A stretch of 64,000 nucleotides of DNA, taken from assembly GCA_030765045.1 (NCBI GenBank), contig CM060964.1:169258719-169322718 (forward strand), given 5' to 3'. The notes below the pieces were generated by a model that saw only the letters and a program-made list of their open reading frames with translations, was not told the DNA's origin and searched no databases. Position numbers and translations under genes: made by a program. Positions 42,811-54,329 of the stretch are shown piece after piece (position 1 is the first letter of the stretch; every line of letters begins with the position of its first letter). The stretch comes from Tenodera sinensis. Its lineage: Eukaryota; Arthropoda; Insecta; Mantodea; Mantidae.

Positions 42811-43000
42811 GGCCCGCCCAATCAGAAACCATCACCCGCGCATTGGCTAGGACAATACAACCCAAACCATAGTATATATTTGGAAAACTGAGGAGACTTT
42901 TTCATCTTTTTAGTCCTGAAGATGGCCATGGAGTATACAATGGCCGAAAGCTCGACCTTCTTAAATTTAACACGGCTGATCACCCGTGAAGCATTGATCA
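42811..43000 (+). mobile_element. Penelope-like terminus with hammerhead-like motif
   Basis: 42913-42955 reads cctgaagatggcc ... aatggccgaaagctcg: CTGAAGA (one change from CTGATGA), a GGCC/GGCC stem II and GAAA. It is similar in layout to 8989-9032. About 100 bases of AT-rich 3' UTR precede it. Confidence 0.6.
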
Positions 43001-43346
43001 CTAACGTTCGCCGTGAAAGCTTCAAATCTTACATAGATGTAAGTTACCTGTTATTTTCTTTTTCACTTGATTTTTTAAAGTTAATTATTATAATTATGAC
43101 ATGTGCATCGTTTATTTTGTTGTAACTATCAATCTTATTGTCTCTAGTTACATGTTAGTCACTCTTTAAATTGACGGAATAAGGGATCATTTCCTTTCTA
43201 TTACGTACCGCATGCACTCACCACGTGGTTGTGTTGTGACAGTATTTCTGGCGCGAATGGCGGAAGAATACATTATAACTGTGCACTGGCCACCCAGGTT
43301 CAATTTCACGCGGATCAACCTTAGAATGAATAGATAGTAGCTGTTT

Positions 43347-43550
43347 TTAAACAGGTTCTTTGTTTGCGAGTTTTCTGATTAAATTCTCCTTATGTTTTGC
43401 TGTGTTTATGTGCTGAACTATTTGAAATCCTACATTTTTCTCACATGCTCCACAAAACAGTGCCCTATTATCTGTAGATATTAAATCACCCGAAAATTCT
43501 TTCTGTGAATTAATTAATCTAGTACTCGAAGTTGGTTTTATTTTCGGCAT
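43347..43550 (-). pseudogene. BED-like zinc finger N-terminus of a hAT-type protein
   Basis: The minus strand reads MPKIKPTSSTRLINSQKEFS, then ALFCGACEKNVGFQIVQHIN and TAKHKENLIRKL. The C..C...H...H layout is that of the zinc finger preceding hAT transposase cores. The frame ends at 43347 and no core follows on this strand. Confidence 0.6.
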
Positions 43551-43805
43551 TTGAAGAGCTTTTATATGCCTAATTTAAGTTGGTGGGAACCAGTTCACAA
43601 CACTGTTACATTTGAAGACCACGACACAAATACTGGTGGACAGGCAAGCGTTGCTATAATTGTGTTGCTCAAAACATTGACCTGCACTTTATGTTTGTTA
43701 ACACAAACCTCTCAGATAATGCACTGATTATTCTCTACACACTGAAAGGATAGAAACAGGGGACTCACTGCATGACAAAATGACTCAGCATTAGTTCTCG
43801 CTACC

Positions 43806-44035
43806 TCGCAAGTTGCCTCATCATGTGCAATACTACCAATATGACAAATATTATACAGAGAGAAAAATAATAAAAAATCATTAAAATATGCAATATAGGG
43901 GCTATAATATTGTTATCTTCATGAGTTGCATCACCGTGTACAATACTAACAATATGAAAAATATTATCCAGATGGGGAAAAAAAAACAAACATAAAAATC
44001 ATTAAAATATGCAATATAGGGGCAGTAATATTGAA
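43806..44035. repeat. ~115 bp tandem duplication
   Basis: The block from ttgcctcatcatgtgcaata to gcaatataggggctataata at 43813-43911 recurs with changes at 43925-44031 (ttgcatcaccgtgtacaata, gcaatataggggcagtaata). Confidence 0.8.
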
Positions 44036-44384
44036 ATATTATGCATTTATCAAAATCAAGAAAATATGCAGTTATATGCACCATAAAATCATGTCCAAAT
44101 AACTGAAAATTCCATAATTTGTGCACATAATGTAAAAGCATATATTTTAATCCCTATGAAAAAACATGCAAGAGCATGAACTTCCTAGTCCTACTCATGA
44201 TACTTGCATGGTATCGACATCAAATGATACTTCAGAAAATTTGCTCAGTATTTTTTCGATACTTTGGTGGTGATTCTGTAATTTTTATTTTATTTTAAAA
44301 TCACAAAATAACATTACCACAAGTAGAACATTTTAAAGTGGTTGCAATGACCATGTAAACAGTAGAGATCAAGACTGAGATACG

Positions 44385-44810
44385 GTCAGGAAAACCCTTC
44401 CTTCAATACCTGCTTATTCAGCACAAAGTGCAAACCCAAACATTTAATTACGGGAGCAGAGGGACCTCTGAACCAGACAGAGTAAACACCTGTAAGCAGG
44501 TGGTCAGCCAAGCACCAGGTATGAGGGTGAGGAAGAGGATGATATGAAATGCAGGTGAAATGGATGATTGGAATGGTGATAATGGAGCAATTGGTGGAAT
44601 GAATGGCGAGGGAAACCAGAGAACCCAGAGAAAACCCGCCCAGACGCCGCTTCGTCCACCACAAATACCACATGCGGATCCCGCCTAGGTGGTAGGCGAG
44701 CGGTCTAACCACTCAGGGAAGGATGCAGAAAAATTCTGGCTGGAAAAAAATTCCTACCCCCTGCTGGGAATCGAACCTGGGACCCCTTGCACAGCAGGCA
44801 GGGGTACCGT
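44385..44810 (-). mobile_element. tRNA-derived SINE-like repeat, minus strand
   Basis: On the minus strand 44800-44755 contains ggtcccaggttcgattccc (B box with T-stem), and 44725-44690 contains ctgagtggttagaccgctcg (A-box-like). The body includes gaagcggcgtctgggcgg and ggttttctctgggttctctg. Two tRNA-like modules in one element suggest a composite SINE. Confidence 0.55.
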
Positions 44811-45019
44811 AACATCTGTTTTCTATTTCGTTTAATATGAGTGAAGTGCAGAACTATTTTCAAATAGGCCCTCATTGTGATGATAGCCCTATTTGTTGCA
44901 TTTTTAAAGTTTTTCACTTGGTGGTAAATCTCACTACACTAGTAATCTAAAAAACATGCGAAAAATTGTGTTTTTAAAACATCTTAATAAAAAATTCTGC
45001 TAAAGTGGAAATTTAACTT

Positions 45020-46806
45020 TGGAAGACTTCTGTGACTCTTCTTTCACAGTCGTCGATGACATTAGCACCATCATCACCATCATTCTCTCAACAGTCTCAA
45101 CCTAAACCTACATTTCAGTCATTTATGGACAAGAAATTTGCATTTAAACCAGGTGATAGGCAAAGACAATTATCAGAAAAATCGCTACAGTGGTATGCAA
45201 AGATAACTAACCATTCAGTATTATTGAAGATGAAGGATTTAACAGGTTAATCTAAACCTAGAGACGCTATGCCTTCCTGTATGCAAATATCTAATACAAC
45301 TTTATGAAGAAGTGGAAAGAAGAATAAGAAAAGACCATAGCTATTAATATGGATATTATGTGGAGATCAACAGCCAGCAACGATTACTTAAGTGTCACCG
45401 TTCATTTTGTGGACCTGGATCATAATCTTAAACATACATGCATTGAAGTGATACCACTTGAAGAAGTGAGCCACACTGGTGAAAATATAGCCAAGTTTTT
45501 TAAAGAAAAGTTTAGAAACTTGGGGTTTCATTGATAAATTAATGATCATGATTCATGATAATGGTCGCAGTTTGTAAATGCTATGAAGGTAGGAAACTTT
45601 ACCCACCTGTCATGTTTAGCTCATACATTCCAAATTGTTTTCACTTCAAAAAATATTGAAAGTTTCAATTCGCCATACAGAAAACTAATTGGGAGTTTTA
45701 AACGTTCCTTAAAATCCACTAAGATTCTCTGATCTCTCCCTGCCAGTGAATCTTACAGTATCTTAGTGGGATCTTGTTAATATAGTTATTCACACATTAA
45801 ATATTTTCTATCAAGCAACACTCGCTGTAAGTTCATCTTGAGTATCAGTGTCTGAAGTGATACCCATGAACAGTGCTATTTCTGAATTGGAAAAGCTATC
45901 AGACAGTAGATCAGGAATTGTGACTGTTCGACATCATTGCTGGATGAAATTGAACGTGTAAGGTATAAATCCATTGAACAGAATTAAATATGTTCCATTG
46001 CAATGCTGTTGGGTTCTCTCTTAAAAGGACGACTTCTTCACAGTTGCTCTCAGTTGTGCCAAAAACCGACTGGTGAACCTTACTAACCACAAGGAATGTT
46101 CTGCATCCAAAAATGATCAGCAAAACTTCTTTAAATTTTTTTTTTTCTTCAGATTCTCAGATACCTACCTGCATGTAGCAAGTCGTGTAATACTGTTACT
46201 CGTAAAAATTTATCAGTTCAGAAACTTTTCTTTATTTTATTTTAGATGTCACCTACAGCAAAGCCCGAGAAACTGCCAGGAATGTGGTACCTGTACAGTA
46301 ACATTATGTAAGAAACTAATCATGTGTCAGATTCACTGCCAGTTAACAGTTCCCAAGAAGAAATCACTGCATATCTCAACGACAATTTGTCACCTCCTCT
46401 TTCTAGTGCACTGAATTACACAAATTCAAAATTTCCAAAACTAAAAAACTGTTGTTGTTGTTGTTTTCTAGTGACTTGCATCTGGCAATGAAGCCATTAG
46501 CATTTGTGCTTTCCAACACTTTTGAACTGTAGTTTCTTCTGATCTTAATGCTTCACAGGTGGTCTTCATTCATTTCTGCTGGATCGTTACACAGGACACA
46601 TATTGGTGAGGCTGAGATACCTATTCTGTAGAGATGGGTAATCCATTTTTTTTTCTAAAAAACTAGCTGCTAAATATTTGTGTATTCCACCTGCAACAGT
46701 TTTCTCTGAAAGACTATTTAGCAGTAGGACTCATATGTGACAGAAAAAGAAGTAGACTTGACCCCAAAAGAGTGAGAATGCTCATATTTTTTAATAAAAA
46801 CTTATA
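45020..46806 (+). pseudogene. hAT (ZBED-like) transposase relic
   Basis: The plus strand reads QPKPTFQSFMDKKFAFKPGD (45100), HSVLLKMKDLTG, MDIMWRSTASNDYLSVTVHF with VDLDHNLKHTCIEVIPLEE and HTGENIAKFF (45349-45534), then LSCLAHTFQIVF near 45616. These are the N-terminal part and catalytic region of hAT transposases (T.D.WTS....SY..VT.HF, HT..NI). 46670-46806 reads KLAAKYLCIPPATVFSERLF, SSRTHM and SRLDPKRVRMLIFFNKNL, the hAT C-terminal dimerisation domain. Stops, frameshifts and a retroposon at 46451-46654 break it. Confidence 0.88.
46451..46654 (-). mobile_element. (AAC)n-tailed retroposon, 5' truncated copy, 10 bp duplication
   Basis: ctaaaaaact occurs at 46441-46450 and 46655-46664. The insert starts (gtt)n and is about 95% the same as 49461-49640 for its first 160 bases. 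Removing it rejoins the hAT C-terminal frame. With (gtt)n as the tail, the element is oriented on the minus strand. Confidence 0.85.
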
Positions 46807-47430
46807 AAAGTGGACTGTTTCAAAAACGCCTTTTGCTTTTAAATGTTGAATGTAGAGTTATAAGTACACTGGTGGTTTTAAATTCTGTCTCATTAAATAT
46901 GTGCACCTAATTAATTTCATTGGCATTACACAGTTTCCCCAACATTCTATTTTGTATTTAAACTAGAAGTAGAAATGGCAGTATCAAGTATCGGGTGCCG
47001 TGGAAAATAAATTATAGATTTAAAAAACTAAAAAAGACACACTTTTATAACAAAGCAAACTAAAAAGTAGAAAATAATTTTTAAGTATGAAGAGTTTGCT
47101 CTATACCGATATAAAGACAACTAGTTCATTATATTTCAGAATTTTGTAATACGTTTAAAATAAATACTCAATTTATATTAGCAAAATAACAAATTTTATT
47201 GTAAAAAAGCGTGGGGTGCTTTTTAGATATTTTTGTCATATCCTTACTTTTATAAATAGCTACCAATGAACTATTTAAAACATTTTATGACAGACACCCC
47301 AAAGTAGGTCTCGTGTTCCTTTCAGGTTGTCTCTCTGGGCACCAATGTCATCCAATATATATGTATTTATTTAAGGCAATTTTCAGGGTACAGGCAGAAA
47401 TGTGCCTTAGTGACATCTAAGATGTCATAA
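46807..47430. other. Non-coding spacer, nothing identified
   Basis: AT-rich DNA between the hAT C-terminus and the satellite. Confidence 0.4.
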
Positions 47431-47439
47431 TTGTACTAT

Positions 47440-48134
47440 TTTCTATAAATTTATCTTAGTCATTCTTTATCCTGACGATCCTTGTCAGAACATCGGGACA
47501 AAGTCGTGATATTGCATTCTCATAAGTCCTTAACATGCGTGCAAATTTTCAAGTGAATCAGACAACTCTTAAGTTGATGAAAATTACATCGAAGGATTGT
47601 TAAATTGATAAATTTATGTAATTTTTTTATCCTGATGATCCTCGTCAGGACATTAGGACAAAGTCATGATATTATATTGTCATTGGTCCTTGACACGTTT
47701 GCAAATTTTGAAGTCAATCAGACGACTCTAAGTTTGTGAGAATTATGTCAAAAGGTTTCTTTGCATTGATAAATTTAGCTTAGTCATTTTTTATCCTGAA
47801 GATTCTAGTCAGTACATTAGGAGATATTATAGTATTGTCATTGATCCTTGACATGTGTGCTAATTTTCAAGTCAATCAGACGAATCTAAGTTGGTGAAAA
47901 TTGCGTTACTTTAATAAATTTAGCTGTCACTTTTTTATTCTAGTGATCTTGGTCAGGACATTAGGACAAAGTCATGATATTACTGTATTGTTATCGATCC
48001 TTGACATGTGCGCAAATTTTCAAGTCAATCAGACGACTCTAAGTTTGTGAAAGCTATGTTACATTGATAAATTTAACCCAATCACTTTTTTATCCTGATG
48101 ATCCCAGTCAGGACATTAGGGCAGTCGTGATATT
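47440..48134 (+). repeat. Satellite array, left part, ~155 bp unit, 5 copies
   Basis: The core gtcaggacattaggacaaag recurs at about 47483, 47645, 47809, 47952 and 48107 (altered in some). Each is preceded by tatcctgatgatcc and followed by tattgtcatcggtccttgac, tgcaaattttcaagtcaatc and agacgactctaagt. The array is cut at 48134 by the TIR element and resumes at 52194. Confidence 0.9.
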
Positions 48135-48392
48135 GGGTGGTATAAATAAAAGCAAGCAATAGCTTTTTCTCACTAATTCGGAGCAAGAGGTTGGTTTCGT
48201 ATAAATAAAAACCTTCTCCTCCATCTCCTTGCAAGCTAAAGCTTCCAGACCTTGACCGAGGAGCTATTGCTCGTGAAATGGTATAAATAAAAGCCTGCCT
48301 TCCTCGCTCCGACGGAGCTTTTGCTGGCTTTTTCTGAGGTAGCTACCTCAGCTTGTTCAATCAATTAGTACCATGGCCAGGATTTCCTGCTC

Positions 48393-48656
48393 TCACTGTT
48401 TTAAAACAACTAGCTTATTGCCAATTAGTTTCAAATCACTTTTGGACTTAATTCTTGTTTTTAAGTTGCTTTTTTTTTTTAATATTTGCATCTCGCTGAT
48501 GGATGTTTTAAACTCTTCCTCCAATTGTTGCTTTACTGTAGCTACTGCTAAACTTTTGCGCTTACTTTCTGACAACTGTGCTTTTAACAGAATGCCTTGA
48601 TTTTCCTTTAATAGATGAACAAAGCGCCTCATAAATACACCGCTTTCTTCAACCAT
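48393..48656 (-). CDS. MADF/SANT-like DNA-binding protein fragment (uncertain)
   Basis: The minus frame reads MVEESGVFMRRFVHLLKENQ, then LKAQLSESKRKSLAVATVKQ, EEFKTSISEMQILKKKSNLK and TRIKSKSDLKLIGNKLVVLK. The alternation of helices, the K.SN.K.R.K.K.D...TGN-type string and basic charge resemble the MADF or Myb/SANT-like adaptor proteins carried by some DNA transposons. It lies next to the left inverted repeat of the 4 kb element, so it may be that element's second protein. The frame ends at 48393 without a clear C-terminal domain. Function is inferred. Confidence 0.45.
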   Translation of the reverse strand: MVEESGVFMRRFVHLLKENQGILLKAQLSESKRKSLAVATVKQQLEEEFKTSISEMQILKKKSNLKTRIKSKSDLKLIGNKLVVLKQ

Positions 48657-49460
48657 GGTGACTGAAATACGTGTTGTAAAATATAAACTCTACTCTTGGA
48701 GATATTTGCTGCTATATCAGCTCCGATGATACAAGGACATTTTTCTGAGGTGTTGTGATCTTGCCTGGTTAGAATGCGAGTGATGTCATAGTGATCCACT
48801 TTCATTACCGGGAACCTGATAATGGAATCAAAACATACGAACATGCTTATACAAACATGCAGCACATATGAAGAGCATAATGCTCGTACAAATCAAGGTC
48901 GAATTATATCTATAAAATAACCCTATATGAAACTCTTTCACAAAGTAGGTATAGCTTTAATTCAGATAACACTTTTAAAATCTTAGAATTGCCTATTTTG
49001 ATGTTCCATAAATTGTAATTGCCCAGTTCTAGAGCAGATCAACAGAACACCAGTAAAAGTAATCTTTCAGTATATCACTTGTAATAGACGCAGGGCATCA
49101 AATTATGGGAATCTGGGTTTACATTTATAAAAGGATAATCACCATGTGTTGGAAGTTCGGATCAATCCCAATTACTGTTTCATTTATCCCTGCCCCCCCC
49201 CCCCGCAAAAAAAAGAAATTGACGTAAACTGTGTGCTTTAATTAGATACACATTTTTTGTGTAGTAAGACTTCGTCTATCTCCTACAGTTTATCAGTTAT
49301 ACAAATGTGATTCGGAATGAAAAGAACTTCACAGGCTATTCCCCCGAAATTAAAGGTATACCTACATTTCAATTGTCATGTAAATATCTTAACATATGTC
49401 ATTTTAATCAAAATACGAGTACAGTGGCCATTTTTGAGAAAATTAAAAATTAGAAATGTT

Positions 49461-50014
49461 GTTGTTGTTGTTGTTTTCTAGTGCCTTGCATCTGGCAATG
49501 AAGCCATTAGCATTCGTGCTTTCCAATACTTTTGAACTGTAGTTTCTTCTGATCTTAATGCTTCACAGGTCTTCAAGTGTTCTTCATTCATTTCTGCTGG
49601 ATCGTTACACAGGACACATATTGGTGAGGCTGTGGCTTTCATGTAACTGTTTTCTTAACGGGCACCAGTTTTACAATGTGGCAGTTACATCACCCGACTT
49701 AAACCCCCATTTTGCAAGGGGGACCACACCTATCGTTGGTCAACGGATCCATCGGACCTAGCTGGGAGGACTAAATAGATGATATTTAGATCCACCGACC
49801 TTCCCCTCATGTGCCTCTGAGGGACGCTGTTGTGCTGTGATAGGCCAGCACATATGTAAATGACATTTCCTCCATTTTAGATGAAACAGTTATACCGCTG
49901 TGATTCGGTCCCCAGAGCCTCATCTGTTAAAAGCAGGGTGCACCACGGGCAGGATGAGGATGGGAATTGGGTAGGAGAGGCTATAGGAGGCGTATCACTA
50001 CCCCTTACTACCCC
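49461..50014 (-). mobile_element. (AAC)n-tailed retroposon, 554 bp, 15 bp target duplication
   Basis: aaaattagaaatgtt occurs at 49446-49460 and 50015-50029. The insert starts (gtt)n on the plus strand and ends gtatcactaccccttactacc. No protein was recognised. The first 180 bases match the shorter copy at 46451. It may be a SINE-like element mobilised by a LINE whose tail is (AAC)n. Confidence 0.85.
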
Positions 50015-50230
50015 AAAATTAGAAATGTTTATCCATGTAAAAGTTAGTTTTGGATGGAGGGTTTCCATAAAGTTGCACTCTTGGAGGTTACTGAACTTCA
50101 ATACAAAATTTGGTTTTTAAAAGTGACTGCTTGGGTTTTGATGTTCACACTTACACACATACAGGCACGCACACATAGACTTCTCTCTCTCTCTATTGAG
50201 AGAGGCTCAGAAGCTGTATTTCTGCTTTAA

Positions 50231-51239
50231 CCTCTTGAGCGATGGCCATTTAAATGTCCGCGAGCCGAGAACTGCTAGCATTTAAATTGTTAAATGTGCT
50301 TCGTATATACACAGCTGTATTTTGTGTCAATATTAAGTTATTTTAATGAAACAAAAACTGGTATAAAACTCGTTATTTGCAGTATAAATGTACGTCATCA
50401 GCAAAGTTGAGTTTTATTTACAAAACGTTGAAATGGCACAATTTTGTTTCACTGTGGTGAAAAGTCAACTTTGCTCTGTCGAACGCATCTAATATAAGTT
50501 CTCGGAAAGATACAGTAAAGGAACACCCATTGTATGTGTGGCTTATGCATCAGCATACTGTGTAATAAAGCGTTACTGCATGCGTGGTCTCTTGAGTCAT
50601 CAGAATAGATCAACATTGCAACTTTTGCTTACACGAGTTTCGTAACTGAGAAGAGTCCGTGTCTTTCTTTGTTGAAATACATACGTATTCTTTCCTGCTT
50701 GTAGCTGAAGGGAGAAGTGGTATAAAAAGGTGTTTTTGCACCAACTGGATATAACCATATACAATTGTTTGGGGATTTGGACAGCTCTCTAAACCCACAC
50801 AGGACAATGACCGACCTTGACTACCGACTATAAATAACTTGCAGCCTAATTGAACAATACCACGTTGGGGGTTGAAAATCCAAAACCCCTGCACCCCTCA
50901 GACTTCAAGGAAAACATTATCCTACCACCAACAGCAAAGAAGTCCCGCCCATTTCGAAAGTGTTTCGTGTGCCGCAAGAAGGGAATTTGCGAATGTGGAG
51001 ATGTACGTACCCTTGTGTGTTTATCCCTGTTTTGAGGTAAATCACTGCAGCACGAACATATTAAAGGTAAGCCAATAAAGTATATAGACCTTACTAAAAT
51101 GTTTCATAAAGGGAAAATTATAATAAGTTGAGTTGGATAAGGGATAAATAAGGGTTAAATGCTTAAACGCACAGGATGCCCATATCGCTCATCCGCCATT
51201 TTAAATGGACGTGATTTCACGTCGATATCCCTCAAGAGG
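50231..51239 (+). mobile_element. 1.0 kb piggyBac deletion derivative, TTAA duplication
   Basis: TTAA at 50227-50230 and 51240-51243. The ends read cctcttgagcgat and, inverted, cctcttgagggat. Subterminal catttaaatgtccg and its counterpart cattttaaatggacg follow. Inside, 50930-51060 reads TAKKSRPFRKCFVCRKKGI and, across a frameshift, VPLCVYPCFEVNH. That is the cysteine-rich C-terminus of a piggyBac transposase; the catalytic core is deleted. Confidence 0.88.
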
Positions 51240-52193
51240 TTAATCTCGATATCGAATTATTGGGCGGAATGCAATAATTCCTCTACTATACGTTTAGTGG
51301 TTGAGGAACTAAAAAATTACACAATATGTAGGGACTTGGATGCAGATATAAACAATTATAATCACATTTAAAGAGAAAATGTAGACTTGCTTCCGCAGCA
51401 TTTGCTTCCAGAGGGAAATGAAACACGAAGGGGACCTTTTAACTAACAATCTGTATACATCCTAAGGTGTTGTCATCTTGCTAAACATAATGTGAATGAG
51501 GTAATAGTGTTCCGCTCTCATTACTGACGATAATGTAATCAAAGCGGTACATAGAGTAGAATATTGTGCAAATCAAAACTGGGTTGTAACTGAAGACTTT
51601 CATATAAAATTGGCCCTAAATTTAAAATTTCCACGAAATGAAACTTCTTCATCCGATAAAGTCATATAATCTTGGAATTAGTCCCCACAGACTCACTCTT
51701 GGAATTAGTTATTGATAGTTTATATGTATAGATGTAAAGGGCATCAGTATAACGGTGCAAACACACGAGTACAAATTATCTACTTCCACATATCAGTTGA
51801 TACATACTATAAAATTAAGAAAATTACTGATGGAATTTAGAAAGTGTATGAACGTTATCGGTGGAATGCCAGGCGAATCTGAATTTCTATTTAATTTGCC
51901 AAATCTTTACTTACATTTTCGTTCTTTAAAATCAGTATCTCTATCATGTTTAACATGAATAAGTATATGGATATTTAAATGCAGCAAATATTTAAATCCC
52001 CTCCAGACATGAAAAAGGTGTGTTTGTTTACGTGGCCTGGTGAAGGTCACGGAGCTAAATCTGTGTGTTGAAAGCAAGAGCTGGCGGAAGAGGGGAAGTT
52101 TTTATTTATACCAAATCACGACCTTTTGCTTATTCTCAACTTGCTTACCAGCTTCAGCTCACAAGCACTAGCTAGTTTTTATTTATACCACCC

Positions 52194-52760
52194 ATTATTG
52201 CATTGTCACGGTCCTTGACTGTGTGCACATTTTCAAGTCACTCAGACGACTCGAGTTGGTGTAAATTACGTTACATTGTTAAATTTATCCAAGTCACATT
52301 TTATCCTGATAAAGCTGGTCAGGACATTAGGACAAAGTCATGAAATCATTGTATTGTCTTCAGTCCTTGACATCTTTGCAAATTTTCAAGTCAATCAGAC
52401 GACTCAAGTTGGTGAAAATTGTGTTACATTGATAAATTTAGCCAAGTCACTGATGATCCTGGTCAGGACATTGGGACAAAGTCGTAATATTATTGTATTG
52501 TCATCGGTCCTTGGCATGTGTGCAAATTTTCAATTCAATCAGACGACTGAGTTGGTGAAAATTACATCGAAAGATTTTGTTACATTGATAAATTTAACTA
52601 ATGTTTTTTATCCTGACGATCCTGGTCAGGACATTAGGACAAAGTCGTGATATCATTGTATTGTCATCGGTCTTTTACATGTGTGCAAATTTTCAAGTCA
52701 ATCACACAACTCTAAGTTGGTGAAAATTACGTCAAAAGATTCTGTTATATACATACAGGT
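52194..52760 (+). repeat. Satellite array, right part, ~155 bp unit, about 4 copies
   Basis: The same unit as 47440-48134, with core copies at about 52316, 52463 and 52625. The first unit begins exactly where the left array was broken. Confidence 0.9.
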
Positions 52761-53418
52761 GAAGCTAATATAAAGCATGTAATATTACATATTTGTATCA
52801 AGAAAAACTGGTATTGATCCATCCCTAATATAAACCTTTATAGAAACTGTCGGTTCTGTTTGATGGAAACTCCATTACTCACATCAAAAAAGTTTACTTT
52901 CCATAATAATAACCATGACTTACAGGATTTTCTGGAATATATTCATGGTCTAGAAGCTAAAAAAGCTCTTTCAAAATCACAATTCTCCAGTACTTCATTA
53001 ATAGCATCCAGTTTTAAACTCAGTTGAAAGAAATCAAGGACATTGCTTCATATTTACATTTATACACACCAAGCATTATGCAACCACTTAACACCTTCCA
53101 GAAAAACAGTAAGAACAGCTGATATTGTCTAATCACCCAGCTTACCAAAATAGTGACAGATGGCACCAGAGATCGAGCAACTATATCTGACCATAGTTGC
53201 ATTGTCTGTGCCTGTGTTATAGCCTTGAAAATGTACTGAGAACAAATTAAATATATTCGCAGCCTATGCTCAGCTGTGGGGCAGTGTAAACATTTCACAT
53301 GACCCTCAAGGTTGGGCTTCAATATGTTAACCTTTAAATAGTTTGTGTTCTTAATGTAAGTTACCTGATACTACTTATAATTTTGTTGTAAACCAACAAT
53401 ATGCATTAGAAAGGATAC
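52761..53418. other. esc intron, no element identified
   Basis: Broken plus-strand text (for example TISDHSCIVCACVIALK near 53190) hints at an old transposon, but I could not assign it. Confidence 0.35.
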
Positions 53419-53590
53419 ATCTGGATCTGCATAACACTGCAAAAGTTTAATTCCACTCCCTTCTGGGCACTCATATATTGATACACGATTGCTTCCAACT
53501 GCTGCAAAAATTAATGGCTGCCCCTCCTTCAAATGATGATTGAACTGTGCTCCAAACAGTGGCTGTGCATGATCTTCTTTCACACTTGTT
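53419..53590 (-). CDS. esc: esc/EED exon (first WD40 repeat region)
   Basis: The minus strand has acceptor ttgttgtag ending at 53591 and the exon reads TSVKEDHAQPLFGAQFNHHL, KEGQPLIFAAVGSNRVSIYE, then CPEGSGIKLLQCYADPD, ending at donor GT (53417-53418, gtatcc). This is the KEDH.QPLFG.QFN...KEG.PL.FA.VGSNRV..YEC region of Polycomb protein EED/extra sex combs, which scaffolds PRC2 and reads H3K27me3. 172 nt. The first codon is split: TC from the exon at 63786 plus A here gives Ser, so the phases agree. The donor is weak but coincides with the end of similarity. The frame is clean, in contrast to the neighbouring transposon relics. Confidence 0.9.
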
Positions 53591-54329
53591 CTACAACAAA
53601 AAGATAAGTTTACTTTAACAGTAGTTACAGTTTAAAATCCCGAACCTCAGTATGAGACAGGAACACACTACTACAGTTCATATTTTTCTTGTTTTCCTGG
53701 AGCTTTTTTTTTTTTTCCTGTATATAAAAACAAGTCACTCAGTGTCTTCCTTCTCCTATTCTCCTGCATGAATTTACTATTTGTAAGTCATAAGGTGAGC
53801 TGAGGCATACAGAAAATAACTTGAAATTTGTCCCAGCAAATAAGTTTTTTGCTAGCAAAGTTATCCAGGACACTAATTTAAATATTAGGAAATGTGAATC
53901 TTGGATAAGGGATTTTTCTCTGGGTTTTTCCTTATACCAAAAATACAATTGGCTTATCACTCAATGCTTCTTGGACCACTTAGCTCTTCTGATTATGGAT
54001 TAAACTACATTCCTTGTATATCTGGAATGTAATAGCTAGAGCCAAATCTTACATAATTAACTAATTATATATTCTATTCCTTTATATGTGGACACATTAA
54101 AACATAAAATGTCTACAAATTATAGCAAGTACATTGCTATTTTACTGTTTTGTGTTAAACATCTTTACATATTTCAGCATACAATACACATTTTGTACTA
54201 TATCACATAAAACTAAATATTTTGGTGTGTCATTACTTAATTGCATATCATATTTATTTTTTTATTTATTTCTGTGCATGGCTATTCTTTTCTTCCTTTA
54301 GAAATGTTAATAATTAGTTAACATTAAAG
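53591..54329. other. esc intron, no element identified
   Basis: AT-rich DNA with T runs; nothing assigned. Confidence 0.5.

Larger units (their letters stand above)
48135..52193. mobile_element. 4.06 kb DNA transposon with 17 bp perfect TIRs, 3 bp ATT duplication, inserted in satellite
   Basis: gggtggtataaataaaa starts at 48135 and its reverse complement ends at 52193. ATT lies on both sides (48132-48134, 52194-52196), and satellite text continues across. Extra copies of the tataaataaaa core lie just inside the left end (about 48199 and 48281), with one more just inside the right end (52107-52117). The minus-strand frame at 48393-48656 is a candidate regulatory protein. No catalytic gene was recognised. 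A 3 bp target and G-rich ends would fit PIF/Harbinger. Two later insertions lie inside. Confidence 0.85.

Noticed and set aside
53020..53322. 100-codon minus-strand frame as a further esc exon
   Set aside because: No WD40 similarity and no acceptor or donor in the right phase. Composition suggests a shadow of an old plus-strand relic.
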